64,000 nt of DNA from Lasiosphaeris hirsuta. Lineage: Eukaryota > Ascomycota > Sordariomycetes > Sordariales > Lasiosphaeriaceae. Positions 11,365 to 22,565 of the stretch are shown here, one piece after another. The notes under the pieces are model-generated. The model saw nothing but the letters and a program-made list of their open reading frames with translations. It searched no databases and was not told where the DNA came from. The stretch is taken from NCBI GenBank assembly GCA_030549175.1, contig JAUKUA010000003.1:5456001-5520000 (forward strand). Direction: 5' to 3'. Position 1 is the stretch's first letter; each line of letters opens with the position of its first letter. The translations under genes and the position numbers were made by a program.

Positions 11365-13236
11365 TCAGATCACATCCAGCACCTTCTCTGCTTTGCCCCT
11401 ACCATAAGCCTGCGCTATCCTTCTGGCAACATCCTCTCCGCTCCAATACGCCCCTGTCACCGTTCCAAGAGCGACAAACGGCGCCGTGTGCTCGCCCGCA
11501 AGCCAAATCCCCTCGGTAGGGATGCCAGTACGCATAGCCAGGATATCTTTGTCGCCCTCTTGAAGGCCAGCTTGGAAGTTGCAGTAACTGCCATTGCCGG
11601 CAAGCTCATCGTGCAGCCAGTCCGTTGAAAAGCAGCCCGCGGGTTGGCAGTCGGGATGTCCCTCTTTGTAAGACGGCAATCGAGAGTAATAAGGCTTGAA
11701 GAATGAGAGGAGAAATTTGTCCCGTTCTCCTTTACCAGATAGTGACCGGACCGTGGATGTGACATATTGCGACTCATCTCCATAGATGTAGAAAAGCAAA
11801 GTCGGATGTGCCACTGACGGATCCAGTGATCCGAGCTCTACTATTTCGTTGGTCCATCGTTCCGGATTGGAGTCGGGAGCATAGCTGGGCGCGAGCCACT
11901 GGCAAAAGCCCTGCACTGTCCGGCCATCTGCGCCTGGGTTGAGCCAAAAAGCAGTTGTGAAGGATATATACACCTGGGGAAGTAAGTTTCGGTTTGAGGT
12001 TGATGTTGGGCCGACTAACCTTTTCCAAGCACCCATATCCTATATTGTTGATTGCTTGTGACAACCGCTCGGGGAGCGGAGGACTGAAGGCTTGTTGGTT
12101 CTTCTTTAGCCAACCTAGAGGCGTGGTGAGCACAACTTCATCAAACTCCAAGATCTGGCCATGGGTTGTTTTGACCCTGACTATGTCGCTGGCTCCAATG
12201 GATTTTCCGTGTATTTCCGAGACCCGCGTTTGATACTTTATGTCAGCACCGTCGATGACTGGTTGTGCGATCCTTTCTAGAATCTTGTGATATGTCCCTG
12301 CACAAAAGAGGTTTTCTGCACCTTGTTAGGACCGCATCTAGTGTGGCTTGTCAAACTGACGTTGCCACGATAAGCAAAGGCACACATACCACCGTCAATG
12401 CACTCCTCGAGCCAGAAGAACTTCAGGCTTTGTTTCTCAATGGGGCTGCCGACAAAGGCCCCCCAAAGCTCGGAAAGCTGGAGAACCGTGTGTCTCTTCT
12501 TCTCATAATCATCCTCGGTCTCGGGTATCCGTGCGGGCACTTGCTCTTGGAAGAAGTCCTTGAGCGTCTTCGCCGGATCGATCTCCGAGCAATATTTGTT
12601 AGAGTACTCAAAAGCATGCTCGATGATATCCCAAACTATCGTAGAGTAGCTAGTGCCATCGCTCATCGAGAGGAGTTCGCCAGCTTCGTCAAAAACGTAA
12701 GACTTGGTGTCCCAACGCCCGACCGTTGTTGAAGTTTCCGTAGTCAAGTCCATGATCGGATTGTCCTTGGTTCCGTGAATCCAGTTTGGTCCAATATCGA
12801 TCAGGTGCCCGTTGGGAAGTCTTTCCTGGTGCAACCTGCCCCCGAGTCTGTTCCTTGCCTCTAGTACCGTGACCCGGAAGCCATTTCCGAGGAGTAAGTC
12901 GGCGCATCGTAGGCCAGCGAGGCCAGCGCCGACCACGCCTACGTGTGATTTTCTATTTGGGTCGAGCGATTCATACTATACCAAGTGAACCATGTAAGCA
13001 CCAGCTTTGTGCAAGCCCCCGTTCCACAACAGGTGTAAAGTAACGCAGTGCCCATAGAAACTGCCACCGGAGTCCCTTACCTTGAGGACTCTATCCATGA
13101 TGCTGAGGTTCCTGGCCAATAGCTTATCAAGGCTCAACTTCACGCCACTGTTGAGTCGTGATGTTCTCAAATCCTGGTATATTCTTGATTGGGTTTTACG
13201 CGCAGCGCTGGTAACAGACATCGAATAAGCATCCAT
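11365..13236 (-). CDS. FAD-dependent polyamine oxidase-like amine oxidase
   Basis: Flavin amine oxidase of the polyamine oxidase/LSD1-like superfamily. The family oxidises secondary or primary amines, with H2O2 as by-product. Four exons, minus strand: 13081-13236, 12390-12975, 12020-12315 and 11365-11973; 548 aa with all phases consistent. The Rossmann dinucleotide-binding motif GVVGAGLAGLRCAD starts near residue 63 and is followed by LEARNRLGGRL and GPNWIHG, classic for this family. A central VLTTPLGWLK segment and the C-terminal FAD-contact block GIWLAGEHTAPFVALGTVTG (about 501-520) complete the fold. The roughly 50-residue N-terminal extension is basic (RKTQSRIYQDLRTSR) and unplaced. The start could also be 24 nt upstream, at 13260. 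I see no signal peptide or clear peroxisomal tag. The substrate cannot be set from sequence alone. Confidence 0.85.
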
Positions 13237-15308
13237 GTTGAAGAAGTATAAGCAAAGCAAATCCTGGTGACTAGGTTGAGATTCTTGGTGAAGGATAAGG
13301 GGCGTAAAAGGAGCTGAAAAAGGATTACTGTTTCCTGACTAGCGGTGATGATTTGATCATCAATAGCCTGGGAGACAGCGGGAACGACACCAAGATACTT
13401 AAATACTCTGAGGGTTTAACTTGAACATGTCACAGCAAGAGAAACCCAGTGACTCAAAGCCAGGCTGTCCAAAGGAGGGGGGACATGGGAATAGACAGGT
13501 AAGTAGACATGCGGGGATGCGATGGTGCTCATGGGACTCGAGCTTCCAACCAGGGTTGGCTTCAGCCCAGCTCCAATGTCATCTTTGATCGGAATTGACA
13601 ACCGAGAGAACCCGGTGGCAAGGAGGGTGGCCGTTAGCACTGGAATGGATTTTGCCAGGGGGAATAAAGCCGATAAGAGCCTAATCAGCGCCGTGCCCTG
13701 GAAGAAGCGCAAGCGCATTGCACACCGAGCCGTGGGGAGTGAAAGTGCAACGCAATCAACTCCCATCAAAGGGACGCAGAAGCACTCGGGCGGTGCTCTG
13801 GATGGAGGGCCACTTGGCAGCCAATGGGCATCTCAGGAGAGGGCATGCGGTTGACTACTCTGTATATAGGTAGGCAGAGACCCGACGTTGGCGGAACGCT
13901 GGCTGGTGCGCAAGAGCGAGCAGGTCCCCGGGCAGGGCCAAGAGGTGATGGACATGTGCCAACTTACGGCAAGAGTGAGGTCTTAGTAGTTGCCGCGGCG
14001 ACAAGGGAATTGGCTACTCGCACACAATTCATGTAAGTCGGACAATCAGATTTAGACGCATGCTGTCGCAGCAAACTGTGAATAGCGTAGATGCCGTAGA
14101 AATGGCACTCAAGCTCTAGCAAGGTGAATCGGAAACAAGATAACCTAAGGTTGGCAGGCGGCTTTAGCGCGACTTCAATGACGGATGAGGTAGGTAGACT
14201 TGGTATGTACCACCTTTACAATTATGGCGCTCATCACCAGTTCCTCGACATCTTACCCTATTACAAGTTCATACTTTAACTAGAAGAAACCGGGCCTTGC
14301 TCGCTGAATGATGGCACGACGAGCAGATTCAGCTCCACGGACATACTTCATCCTACGGGAGGAAGCATGACGGTGGCTAACGGGTCAGCAGGTTTTTTGT
14401 TCAGGTAGGTCAAAGTTAAGGGCTAGGGCTATCTACTGGGGGGGGAACACAGCCAGGTGAAGATTATGGAAAGCCCATCACGAAAACCACTCGATCACTC
14501 TTCAAAATGAGATTCACTTATGCCCTGCCCTCTCGTATGAGGAGGGTCCCCATAGGTCCGTGATCGACCACGAATCGGTTGCTCCAAACTCCGGACACCC
14601 CGGAAGGTGCAGGTGAGGTCGAATTGGAGACCCGCGACTTCCCCGCATTTTGGGACTCAGGTGGTTTCCATTGAAGACCTGGAACATTGGAGCAGACATG
14701 GAGCGCTGGAGCGCAAAGGTAATCCGCAGCGTGGAATGCCCCGAAACGGAAGACCGGAAAGGGGGCCTTGGCCGAGCCTTGAGTCAGGCTGTGCCTTCCA
14801 AATTGCCCAGTGCATAACTAGTGTAGCATGCATCATTCTTTGGAAGTCGCAAGTCCGTTCAAGCGTCAGCCGAGTCCCGCATCGTCACATGCCCACCGCC
14901 ATGAAGCGTATGAGAGATAATGGGACGTTGGGGCTACAGCCAATCAGAGACGCCGCAATGCTAGCCTGGGCTCCTTTCCCCACATTCCTCACATCCATCT
15001 CCAGGGCGCGCAAAGTCTCCAGCGTCGAGACTCAGCAAGGGGCCGCAGGGTGCCACAAGCCGAGGTCGACCCAGGACCATCGTCATGTCTTAGCTGCCCG
15101 GCCGCTTGGGGAGCCAGCCCTTGTTTCCATGCGCAGCTGACGATGCTTTGTAGAGTTGCTTCATCCCCTTAAAAAATCGCAATTGCGCCTAAAGACCAAT
15201 TTGCGTTGTCTACTTTGTTTTGCTTTGGCTCTGTCTCTCCTCCTCTTGTCCTCTTCAACCACTCGCTCTCGTAAAACTCGACGCGAGTTGTAGAACTCGT
15301 TGCCCACC
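13237..15308. other. Divergent intergenic region, amine oxidase / b5-ACAD
   Basis: A 2.07-kb spacer between two divergent starts. It contains one open frame of 177 codons (14607-15140) with no recognisable domain, rejected as a gene. Otherwise I see only promoter and leader DNA. Confidence 0.5.
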
Positions 15309-16976
15309 ATGTCTCTTCCAGTCCCCTCAAAGACCTTCACTCGCGACGAGGTCGCAAAGCACAACACCGAGGATAGTGTATGGTTCATCGTCGACACCGT
15401 CGTCTATGATGCCTCCGACTTCCTAGACGCTCACCCAGGTGGCGAGGCAGTCCTTCGTCAGGTTGCTGGTACCGATGCGACCAGCATCTTCTACAACCTC
15501 CACAGACATGAAGTCCTGCAAAAGTACAATGACTTGGCAATTGGCACAATTGCTGGCGAGAAACAGTCTATCATCACACCCAAGCTCGGCGACCTGTCGA
15601 CCGTTCCCTACGCCGAGCCGCTCTGGCTCACCCCCCAGTTCAAATCGCCTTATTTCAAAGACAGCCACAGAAAGCTGCAGCGTGCCATGCGCGAGTTCAC
15701 CGACGAGCACATCACCCCTGAAGCCCTCGAAAAGGAGCGTAGCGGCGAATATGTCAGCCAGGAGCTGATCGACAAGATGTCCAAGGTTGGTCTGTTGCAC
15801 ATGCGCATGGGGCCTGGAAAGCACCTATACGGCGTTGACCTTCTCAATGGCGCCGTTGACGGCAAGGAGTTTGACTACTTCCATGATATGATCTGCTCCC
15901 AGGAGCAGGTGCGCGCTGCCTGTCGGGGATTCCAGGACGGCAACATGGCCGGCATGGTCATCGGCCTGACCTGCATCCTCAACTACTGCAAGGACCCGGT
16001 CATGAAGAAACGCATTTCCGACGAGGTATTTAGCGGCCAGAAGAAGATCTGCCTGGCTATCACTGAGGCCTTTGCCGGTTCTGATGTTGCCGGCCTGCGG
16101 ACAACAGCCGTCAAGACACCCGATGGTAAGCACTACATTGTAAACGGCACAAAGAAGTGGATTACCAACGGTGTCTTTTCGGACTACTTCGTCACTGGTG
16201 TCAAGACGGACAAGGGATTGAGCGTGCTCCTGATCGAGCGCGGGGAGGGCATCGAGACGAAGCCTATCAAGACCTCGTACTCGCCTGCTGCCGGCACAAC
16301 TTATATCACATTTGATAACGTCAAGGTCCCCGTGGAGAACCTGCTCGGCGAGGAGAACAAGGGCATCTATGTCATCCTCAGTAACTTCAACCACGAGCGT
16401 TGGACTATGGCCTGTAAGCAACCATGCCTCACCCGTTCCCACAGCTAGCACCCACTAACACACATTTCCCCAGGCGCCACTATCCGTTACATGCGCCTCG
16501 TCGTCGAGGAGTCCCTCAAATGGGCCCACCAAAGACTGGTCTTCAACAAACGCCTCATTGACCAACCCGTGATTCGTCAAAAGCTCGCCAAAATGATTGC
16601 CCTTTGCGAATCCCACCAGTCCTGGCTCGAGACCATCACGTATGTCTTCCCCCGTCTCCTGTCACAAACCGCAAACTAACCCGCCCCTCCTTACAGCTAC
16701 CAAATGTGCTACATGCCCTACTCGGAGCAAGCTAAGCATCTCGGTGGGCCCATCGCCCTCCTTAAGATGAGCTGCACCCGCGCGGCGCACGAGATCGCCG
16801 ACGAAGCCGTGCAGATCTGGGGTGGTCGTGGTCTGACCCAGACGGGCATGGGTCGCGTCATCGAGAACTTCAACCGCACGTACAAGTTCGACGCCATCCT
16901 GGGTGGCGCCGAGGAGGTTCTCGGCGACCTGGGTGTGCGCCAGGCCATGAAGTACATGCCCAAGTCTGTGCTCTAG
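15309..16976 (+). CDS. Cytochrome b5 / acyl-CoA dehydrogenase fusion
   Basis: Three exons (15309-16413, 16474-16639, 16697-16976) give 516 aa; the start lies in CCCACCATG. Residues of about 8-83 form a cytochrome b5 domain with HPGG (His42 axial) and the second axial His probably at 65 (FYNLHRHEV, as in flavocytochrome b2). Residues from about 105 form an acyl-CoA dehydrogenase with the flavin-contact blocks CLAITEAFAGSDVAGL and KKWITNGVFSD, and the C-terminal QIWGGRGLTQTGMGR. The classic MCAD-type Glu (YEGT) is replaced by LGGAEEV. As in LCAD and IVD, the base would then be Glu380/381 in LVVEESLKWAHQR on the neighbouring helix. The architecture suggests direct electron hand-off from flavin to haem. 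No mitochondrial presequence or C-terminal SKL is seen, so location is open. Confidence 0.9.
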
Positions 16977-18202
16977 TTCGCTCTCCAAGAGGTCGAGCTC
17001 CCCTTAATACAAAAAGAAGAGAGAACCTATTTGATACCAGGCTGTGACGATAAGTACTACTATTCAGCATGCGGCGGCGGCATGGCGGTTTGCATTTTGA
17101 TGGTTCCACTTTTAAAAACTATTGCTGTTTGGTTTGGCGACATCATATTGCCATTCTACCCACAGCACCATTAGAAGCGGGCAGGATGTTATTTTGGGCG
17201 AGGATACATGGGCAAGCCCTGTCAAGGAGGGTATTGGATAGCTATCTTTCCATAATTGTCTTTCCATCCTCTCCCGGTGGGAAATATGGAGAGGTAAACA
17301 AGTAAATTCCAGATGTTTGTTTTAACATGGCTGTTATTCTCCTAATGATGCTACGGTCTCTTGTGGGAAAAGACCAGCGGCGTAAGAAATCTGGCCCCAG
17401 TTGATCACATTGCACACTCGCTACTACTATAGGAGATAGAGGTCATCTAACCCGTCGTCAGGATTGTCCGGAGAACCCAAGTTTCCTCGAGAGTTCTCCA
17501 AATGTCAATCACACTGCAGTAGAGTAAGTCATCACAATACACTCTTGCAAGCACAATATCACTCGGGACACTGGGTAACTCGGAGACAGAGCAATTCATC
17601 ACCAAACACGGCCGTTTTCATTTCTATCGACCCTCATGAATCCACCCCAGACCGATGATCTAGTCATAACCATGATAATCCCCCTCGAAAATAAAAGAAA
17701 CGCAAGATGGTTGCATGTGCCGAGGCAGAAACTCCACCTGAAAAAAGAGACTCAGAAACCTGTAAATAGGTAACCTTTGCCACCCTGACGCCACGATGGT
17801 CAAACTTTTCCATAGCCTTGTTGTGGTCATTTCCCGTGATAGAGCATGACCAAGTTTTTGTCTTTTGGGTGTGCAAAGTACGCGCAGAAAAACTGAAGAT
17901 GCAGCTTGCATAAGGCCAGAAAAAAACAGGGCCAGGACATGCCAATTACGGAATATCCAGTTGGCCATCCAGATAACGGCAGTACGACCCGTGGAGTTTA
18001 AACGCGTGAGCGTCAAATGCATCCACCAGAAAGGCAGTGTATATTGCAGCACTGTCGTCAGCTCCAAGTGAGCCCCTTCATCAACCCCTCCCCCTTTCCG
18101 TTTCTATGTCGATCATGTCGGAGAAGCAAAATGCATGGCTAACCGGTCGGCGAAAGAACAAGGTCGCGAAAAGTAGGCGATGTTGATCGGTCGTGAAACA
18201 CT
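16977..18202. other. Intergenic gap between convergent 3' ends
   Basis: The b5-ACAD and the CCHC gene converge here. The 1.2 kb holds their 3'UTRs and no convincing gene. Confidence 0.55.
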
Positions 18203-19627
18203 TTACGTGTTGGGGCATTGAGACTGGACGTGGCCGGGTTGCTGGCACTTGTAGCAGATCTTCTCGCCGGTGCCGGACTCCTTGGGGCAGTCGCGGGACA
18301 GATGTCCGGAGACGCCGCAGTTGTAGCACTTGTTGCCGTTCACGCAGTCGCCTGGGCATGTTAGATGACGTAGAGCAACATAAGAATGGGCGCAAGAACT
18401 TACGAGACATATGGCCGATACCGCCGCACGAGTAGCAGGTCTTCTGGCCGAAGCCGCCGCTGGAGCCGCCATAGCCACCGCCGCCGCCACCCTGCTGGAA
18501 GCCACCACCACCACCCTGCTGGCCACCGTAGGACGAGCCCTTGGGGCAGTTGCGGGCAATGTGACCGACCTCACCGCACTGAAAGAGACAAAAATTAGAA
18601 TGGGTAATGCAAAATGAGATGATAGTAGAAAAATCAACTTGCCTTGTAGCACTCAGCGCCGGACTGACCACCACCACCACCGCTGGCCTGACCGCCGCCA
18701 CCGGAGGTGGGGCAATCACGCGAGATGTGGCCGGGCTGGCCGCATCTGTAGCAGGTCTTTGTGTCCTTAGGGCCCTCGGGGCAGTCACGGCCTGGTGATG
18801 TTAGAATGAGTCGAGATGGTATACAGAATCGATGGAGAACTCACTCATATGTCCCTCGCCTGATACCGGGAAAGGTTGATGGTTAGATACAGTCCACAAT
18901 GCGAAATCGTGATTGGTATCACTTACCACCGCAGTTGTAGCTGACAAACATGTTAGCAAAGTTTCCTAAAGGGTTCCCATGTGCAATATAAACTTACCAC
19001 TTGGCGGCACCCTTGTTGGGGCAGTCGCGGGCCTATAGAGGAGCTTATTAGTAACCTAGAACATACAACACTCATGATACCTCTCCGATCCATTGTCTCT
19101 CTCTCTCTCTCTTCTCTCTCGCCGTCAGTGGCATACCTGATGGGTGGTTTGGCCGCCTAAAATCTCTCATGTCAGATGATCTCCCTCACGCACATTGGGT
19201 TGTTGTCACTGAGGTGTGTGGTGTGGGAACGAGTTGCTTGAGGATGCCTGTGAGGGCGTTCAGAGCTAGCTCAGCTTTCCGGTTCGGCTCTCGCTTCGAG
19301 GAGATAAGTGGGCCACGCCTTGCCAGGACGCAGAAAAAGGAAGTAAAAAGAGGGGGCCCTATTGCGATGCGCCCGCGTCCGAGGAGCGCGGGGTTTTGTG
19401 CGCACAATTCGGGTGACAGAGCTTGATCCGTCCAAGAGGACCTTCGGATAGACAAGAAGATGGCATATGACAGAGACGGGCAGGGCCTCCTGAAAATCGC
19501 AGGGACGAGGCGACAACATGCGTCACGATGGCAGAGCAAACAGAAGCTGGAACCAAATGCTCGCGGGGTACGGCGGCAGTAGAGACTTACACGTGAAGCA
19601 GGCTCTGGCCTGGTTACCGAAATCCAT
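18203..19627 (-). CDS. GIS2: Seven-zinc-knuckle CCHC protein (Gis2/Byr3/CNBP family)
   Basis: Small nucleic-acid-binding protein made of CX2CX4HX4C knuckles. Yeast Gis2 and human CNBP bind mRNA and polysomes and affect translation. Eight exons, minus strand: 19591-19627, 19137-19156, 18998-19032, 18927-18940, 18845-18859, 18643-18791, 18404-18578 and 18203-18351; 197 aa. The seven knuckles start [60 protein letters not shown] and [10 protein letters not shown]. Gly-rich linkers ([13 protein letters not shown] type) flank knuckles 4 and 5. Exons of 20, 14 and 15 nt are needed to complete knuckles 1 and 2. Intron 6 has a GC donor (AAG|GCAAGT), required to keep CYKC intact. The fold and family are certain; the small exons rest on the perfect CCHC spacing they restore. 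Confidence 0.93.
19096..19120. repeat. (CT)n microsatellite in intron 2 of the CCHC gene
   Basis: A nearly pure CT tract with one TT interruption, lying between exons 2 and 3 of the Gis2-like gene. On the sense strand it reads GA-rich. Confidence 0.85.
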
Positions 19628-22565
19628 GATGACGTCGGGTGGGTTTGAAGGTTTTGAAAAGTGAAGTTCTGCAGAAGATATCGGGACGAGGTCAGTACAA
19701 GCGGCAGTGGCAAAGAGTTTCCAGATCTTGGGGAGGAATTGTGTTTTGGTATTGGAGGGCTCGGGGACGGAGGGCGCAAAAAAATCCCACAAGGTGGGGG
19801 AGGCTTGATGTGGGGTACAATGGATGGAACTTACGGCGCGAAGTGAGATAAGGGGAACTGCACAACGGACAAATCTGGCAAACCGAGAGTGGGTGAAGTT
19901 TGTTGAAGGAAGGAAGGTGACAGTGAGGATCGGAAGGGCGACAAGATAAATATCAGGTTGCGAGGCAAAGGAGATTGGGTAGTGGGAAACGGATTGCGGG
20001 TTTGTGGTTGAAATTTTCTGGATGGCCAAAATGGTTGTGTGGGGTCCCCTGCCGTCAAGACTCCTTCGCCTGAATTTGGATGTCAGTCTCTGACAGCCTC
20101 AAGCCCACGGTAATCAGCACTGTGGCGCACTCGTCGATCCCAGCGTGTGAGTCGGGGATAATTCACACATGGACAAGACTCAGCTGCAAGTGCTCGGTTG
20201 TATGCAGGTTTGTGGCATGAGGGCTTGCGAGGAGTCCTCTCCCTGTCCTTGGCCGCCCTTGGCCGCCCATGAGTGTCCTCTGCCCGCCTCCAGCTCGCCT
20301 GCCTCCTGATAGCGACCTCCCTAGTAGGTAGGTAGGTGCCTGCCCACGAGGTAGGTATGCGCCTGGGCTCCGCTGCACGCCACTGCCCTCGACCGCACGA
20401 CCTGCCCAGGCTAGGAAATGTGTAATGTGCGCAGTGGCCCCTGCGAGAGGGGACCTTGCCTCGCCGTCTAAGCTCAATTTTCACCTCTGTCTCACAGCAA
20501 CGCTCACTCCCTCGCGATAGACGTGCCAATGCAGCACTGATACGTGGCCGAGCCCAGCCGCGAGGCTGGCAAGTCCTCGGGTTTCCCGTCTGACCTCCTG
20601 GCTCTCCAGGTTGGTACAGGTTCTCAGGTTGTATCCGTACCTAGCCCATAACTCCCGGCTCCTGGCGAGGAGGGGCAACTTTGGGTGCGAATAGGCAAGA
20701 CCTTGGAATGATCTGAGCTTAACCCCTCCTTTCTATTGCTTCCATGTGCGAGTAACAATGGCAGCGTTGCAGAAGCTTTGCCGACAACAGAAAACTGGAG
20801 CTCCAGATTCTCAGATTCTCAGATGTCATGCCTTTTTGCACAGACTGCTCCGACTGTCCTGTTACGGAGGCAGATCGCGGAGATCCCACGAACCATCCAG
20901 TCTCTCGACAGAAGCTCCTGGCCTTGTTCCAGCTGTTCCAGAGAGGAGCCGAGCCGCCGGAGGGATTTTCTGGCTCTGTTCCGAGCTTTTTACCCTGGGT
21001 CCATGGGTTCGCTGTGCTCGCTGGGTCTTGCTGTGGACATCACCAGAAGGCCAACCCATCCTGTTCTGGACTTGTTCTGGAACTCTGCTAGAAGCATGTT
21101 CGCAGATTATGTCTTGGCTGTTCTTGTTTGATTGCCCGATGTGCCTCACTGGCCTTGTAAGCGGTTAAGTCGGTGACCCGGTGAAGCATGCCCGTTATAT
21201 CGTCCATCTGAGGGCACGCTGCGAGTGCGAACCGACCCCTGTCTGCTGTCCGCGGCTTCTTCAGCCTGTTAATCAGGACATTTTCTCTCGGCTGCAACTC
21301 AAGCCCCGACACAAGGAGCTAAATGGTCCCCTGAAGATGTTCGACGCGGGCATGAAGACATATTTCTCGGTCGGCTCGAGAGTGGCGATTGGAGATGCAT
21401 CTAGACAGTGATGGACCGGGACCTTATCAAGTGTACCGGAAGGCAGTTTTCCGCGCGGCAAGGGCAGCTGGCTCATTAAAACGGGGGCTCTCATGTGTGG
21501 GCTGGCTCGGACTGGCATGTCTCCTGTTCAGGAGGCCACATTGGTGCATATTTACTTGGGCGCGCAAGCCGCGCATCGGACCGGTTGGTCCTCGATATCT
21601 GGTTGCACATATTGCTGGTGCTGCTGGTGCAACCTTGGGAGCTTCAACTGCAGCCAGAGGAGCACCAATACGAGCTAGTACCTCCCGTGCGAGGCATAAG
21701 ATTAGGGCCCATCAGGGCTCGAGGATCAGGAGGCAGGCGGCTCGTTGTAAACAAGAGCACTGCCTGGTGATTTAGGAAACCGTCTGAACTTCTGAAGGGC
21801 GTCGTCGATCATGACGCTACCGTGTCCTTCCTTTGCCCTGGTGGTTCGGCTTTCGCCGAGGCGGTAAACTCGGTTCTGAGAACAAACCCACATAGCAAAG
21901 GTTCAATTACGCGTTTTGGTATGCTGTGGGAAACCCACACCCCGTACGGCAATTAATATCCCGATGTAGGTTAAGGTACGGATACGAACATGAGCATTGC
22001 AGTTGTTAGATCAAGGAGCAACCAAGGTTTCAAGATGCAAGCAGAATGACGCCAGTGAGATGATCTGAACCCACAGCGAAAAAGACCCCCCAGCCCCCCG
22101 AAAGAAAAAAAAAAAAAAGTCCAATGGAGAAACCAGGCCTGTTTGTATGTAAAATGCCAGGATGGTCTGTGCCGCTCCAACGTCCAGCCCTTCCGACATG
22201 CCCTACGCCACAAAACAACGGGTCTCACATTTTGGTCGAGGGGGGTATCGTGGGATGCAACTCTGGGACGTGCCAACCCGAGTGGCGGCACAGTAGACCA
22301 ATCAAGCAAGGGTGTCCAGGGGCTGCTTGCGGGTAGCGGCTCTCACGTGAAGTCGTGAAGTCGTGAAGTCGTATCTGTTGAGCTCGCACTGTCTGTCTCC
22401 GTTTTGCAGCAAATCGCGTTCCCACGCGCGCTAAGTGCTACGCGACTCGCTCTCAGTCGGATTTACCATGACAAGTCCGGCCTCCCCAGACCAAACAACC
22501 CCGCCAATTCTTGATATTGTGTCTTAGAATGATATGGTTATGTCAATTGTTTTTAATTGTCGACA
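19628..22565. other. 2.9-kb divergent intergenic region, GIS2-like / CtIP
   Basis: A long gap between two divergent starts. It contains a TAGG-type short repeat around 20318-20360, a 14-nt A run (22105-22118) and a triple 8-bp repeat (22347-22372). Scattered open frames of 60-150 codons lack domain signals and overlap each other in several frames. No gene is supported. Confidence 0.5.
22347..22372. repeat. Triple tandem repeat of an 8-bp unit
   Basis: Three perfect copies of GTGAAGTC in a row, about 200 bp upstream of the CtIP start codon. It could be a protein-binding array or simple slippage. Confidence 0.85.

Noticed and set aside
14607..15140. 177-codon plus-strand open frame upstream of the b5-ACAD gene
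   Set aside because: No domain, composition like random GC-rich DNA, and it lies where the ACAD promoter and leader are expected.
11365..16976. Amine oxidase plus b5-ACAD as a metabolic gene cluster
   Set aside because: Only two enzymes, divergent with 2 kb between them, with no backbone synthase, transporter or pathway regulator nearby.
18637..18652. GT donor alternative for intron 6 of the CCHC gene
   Set aside because: The nearest GT lies four nt further and would shift the frame and destroy the fourth zinc knuckle; the GC donor keeps CYKC exact.
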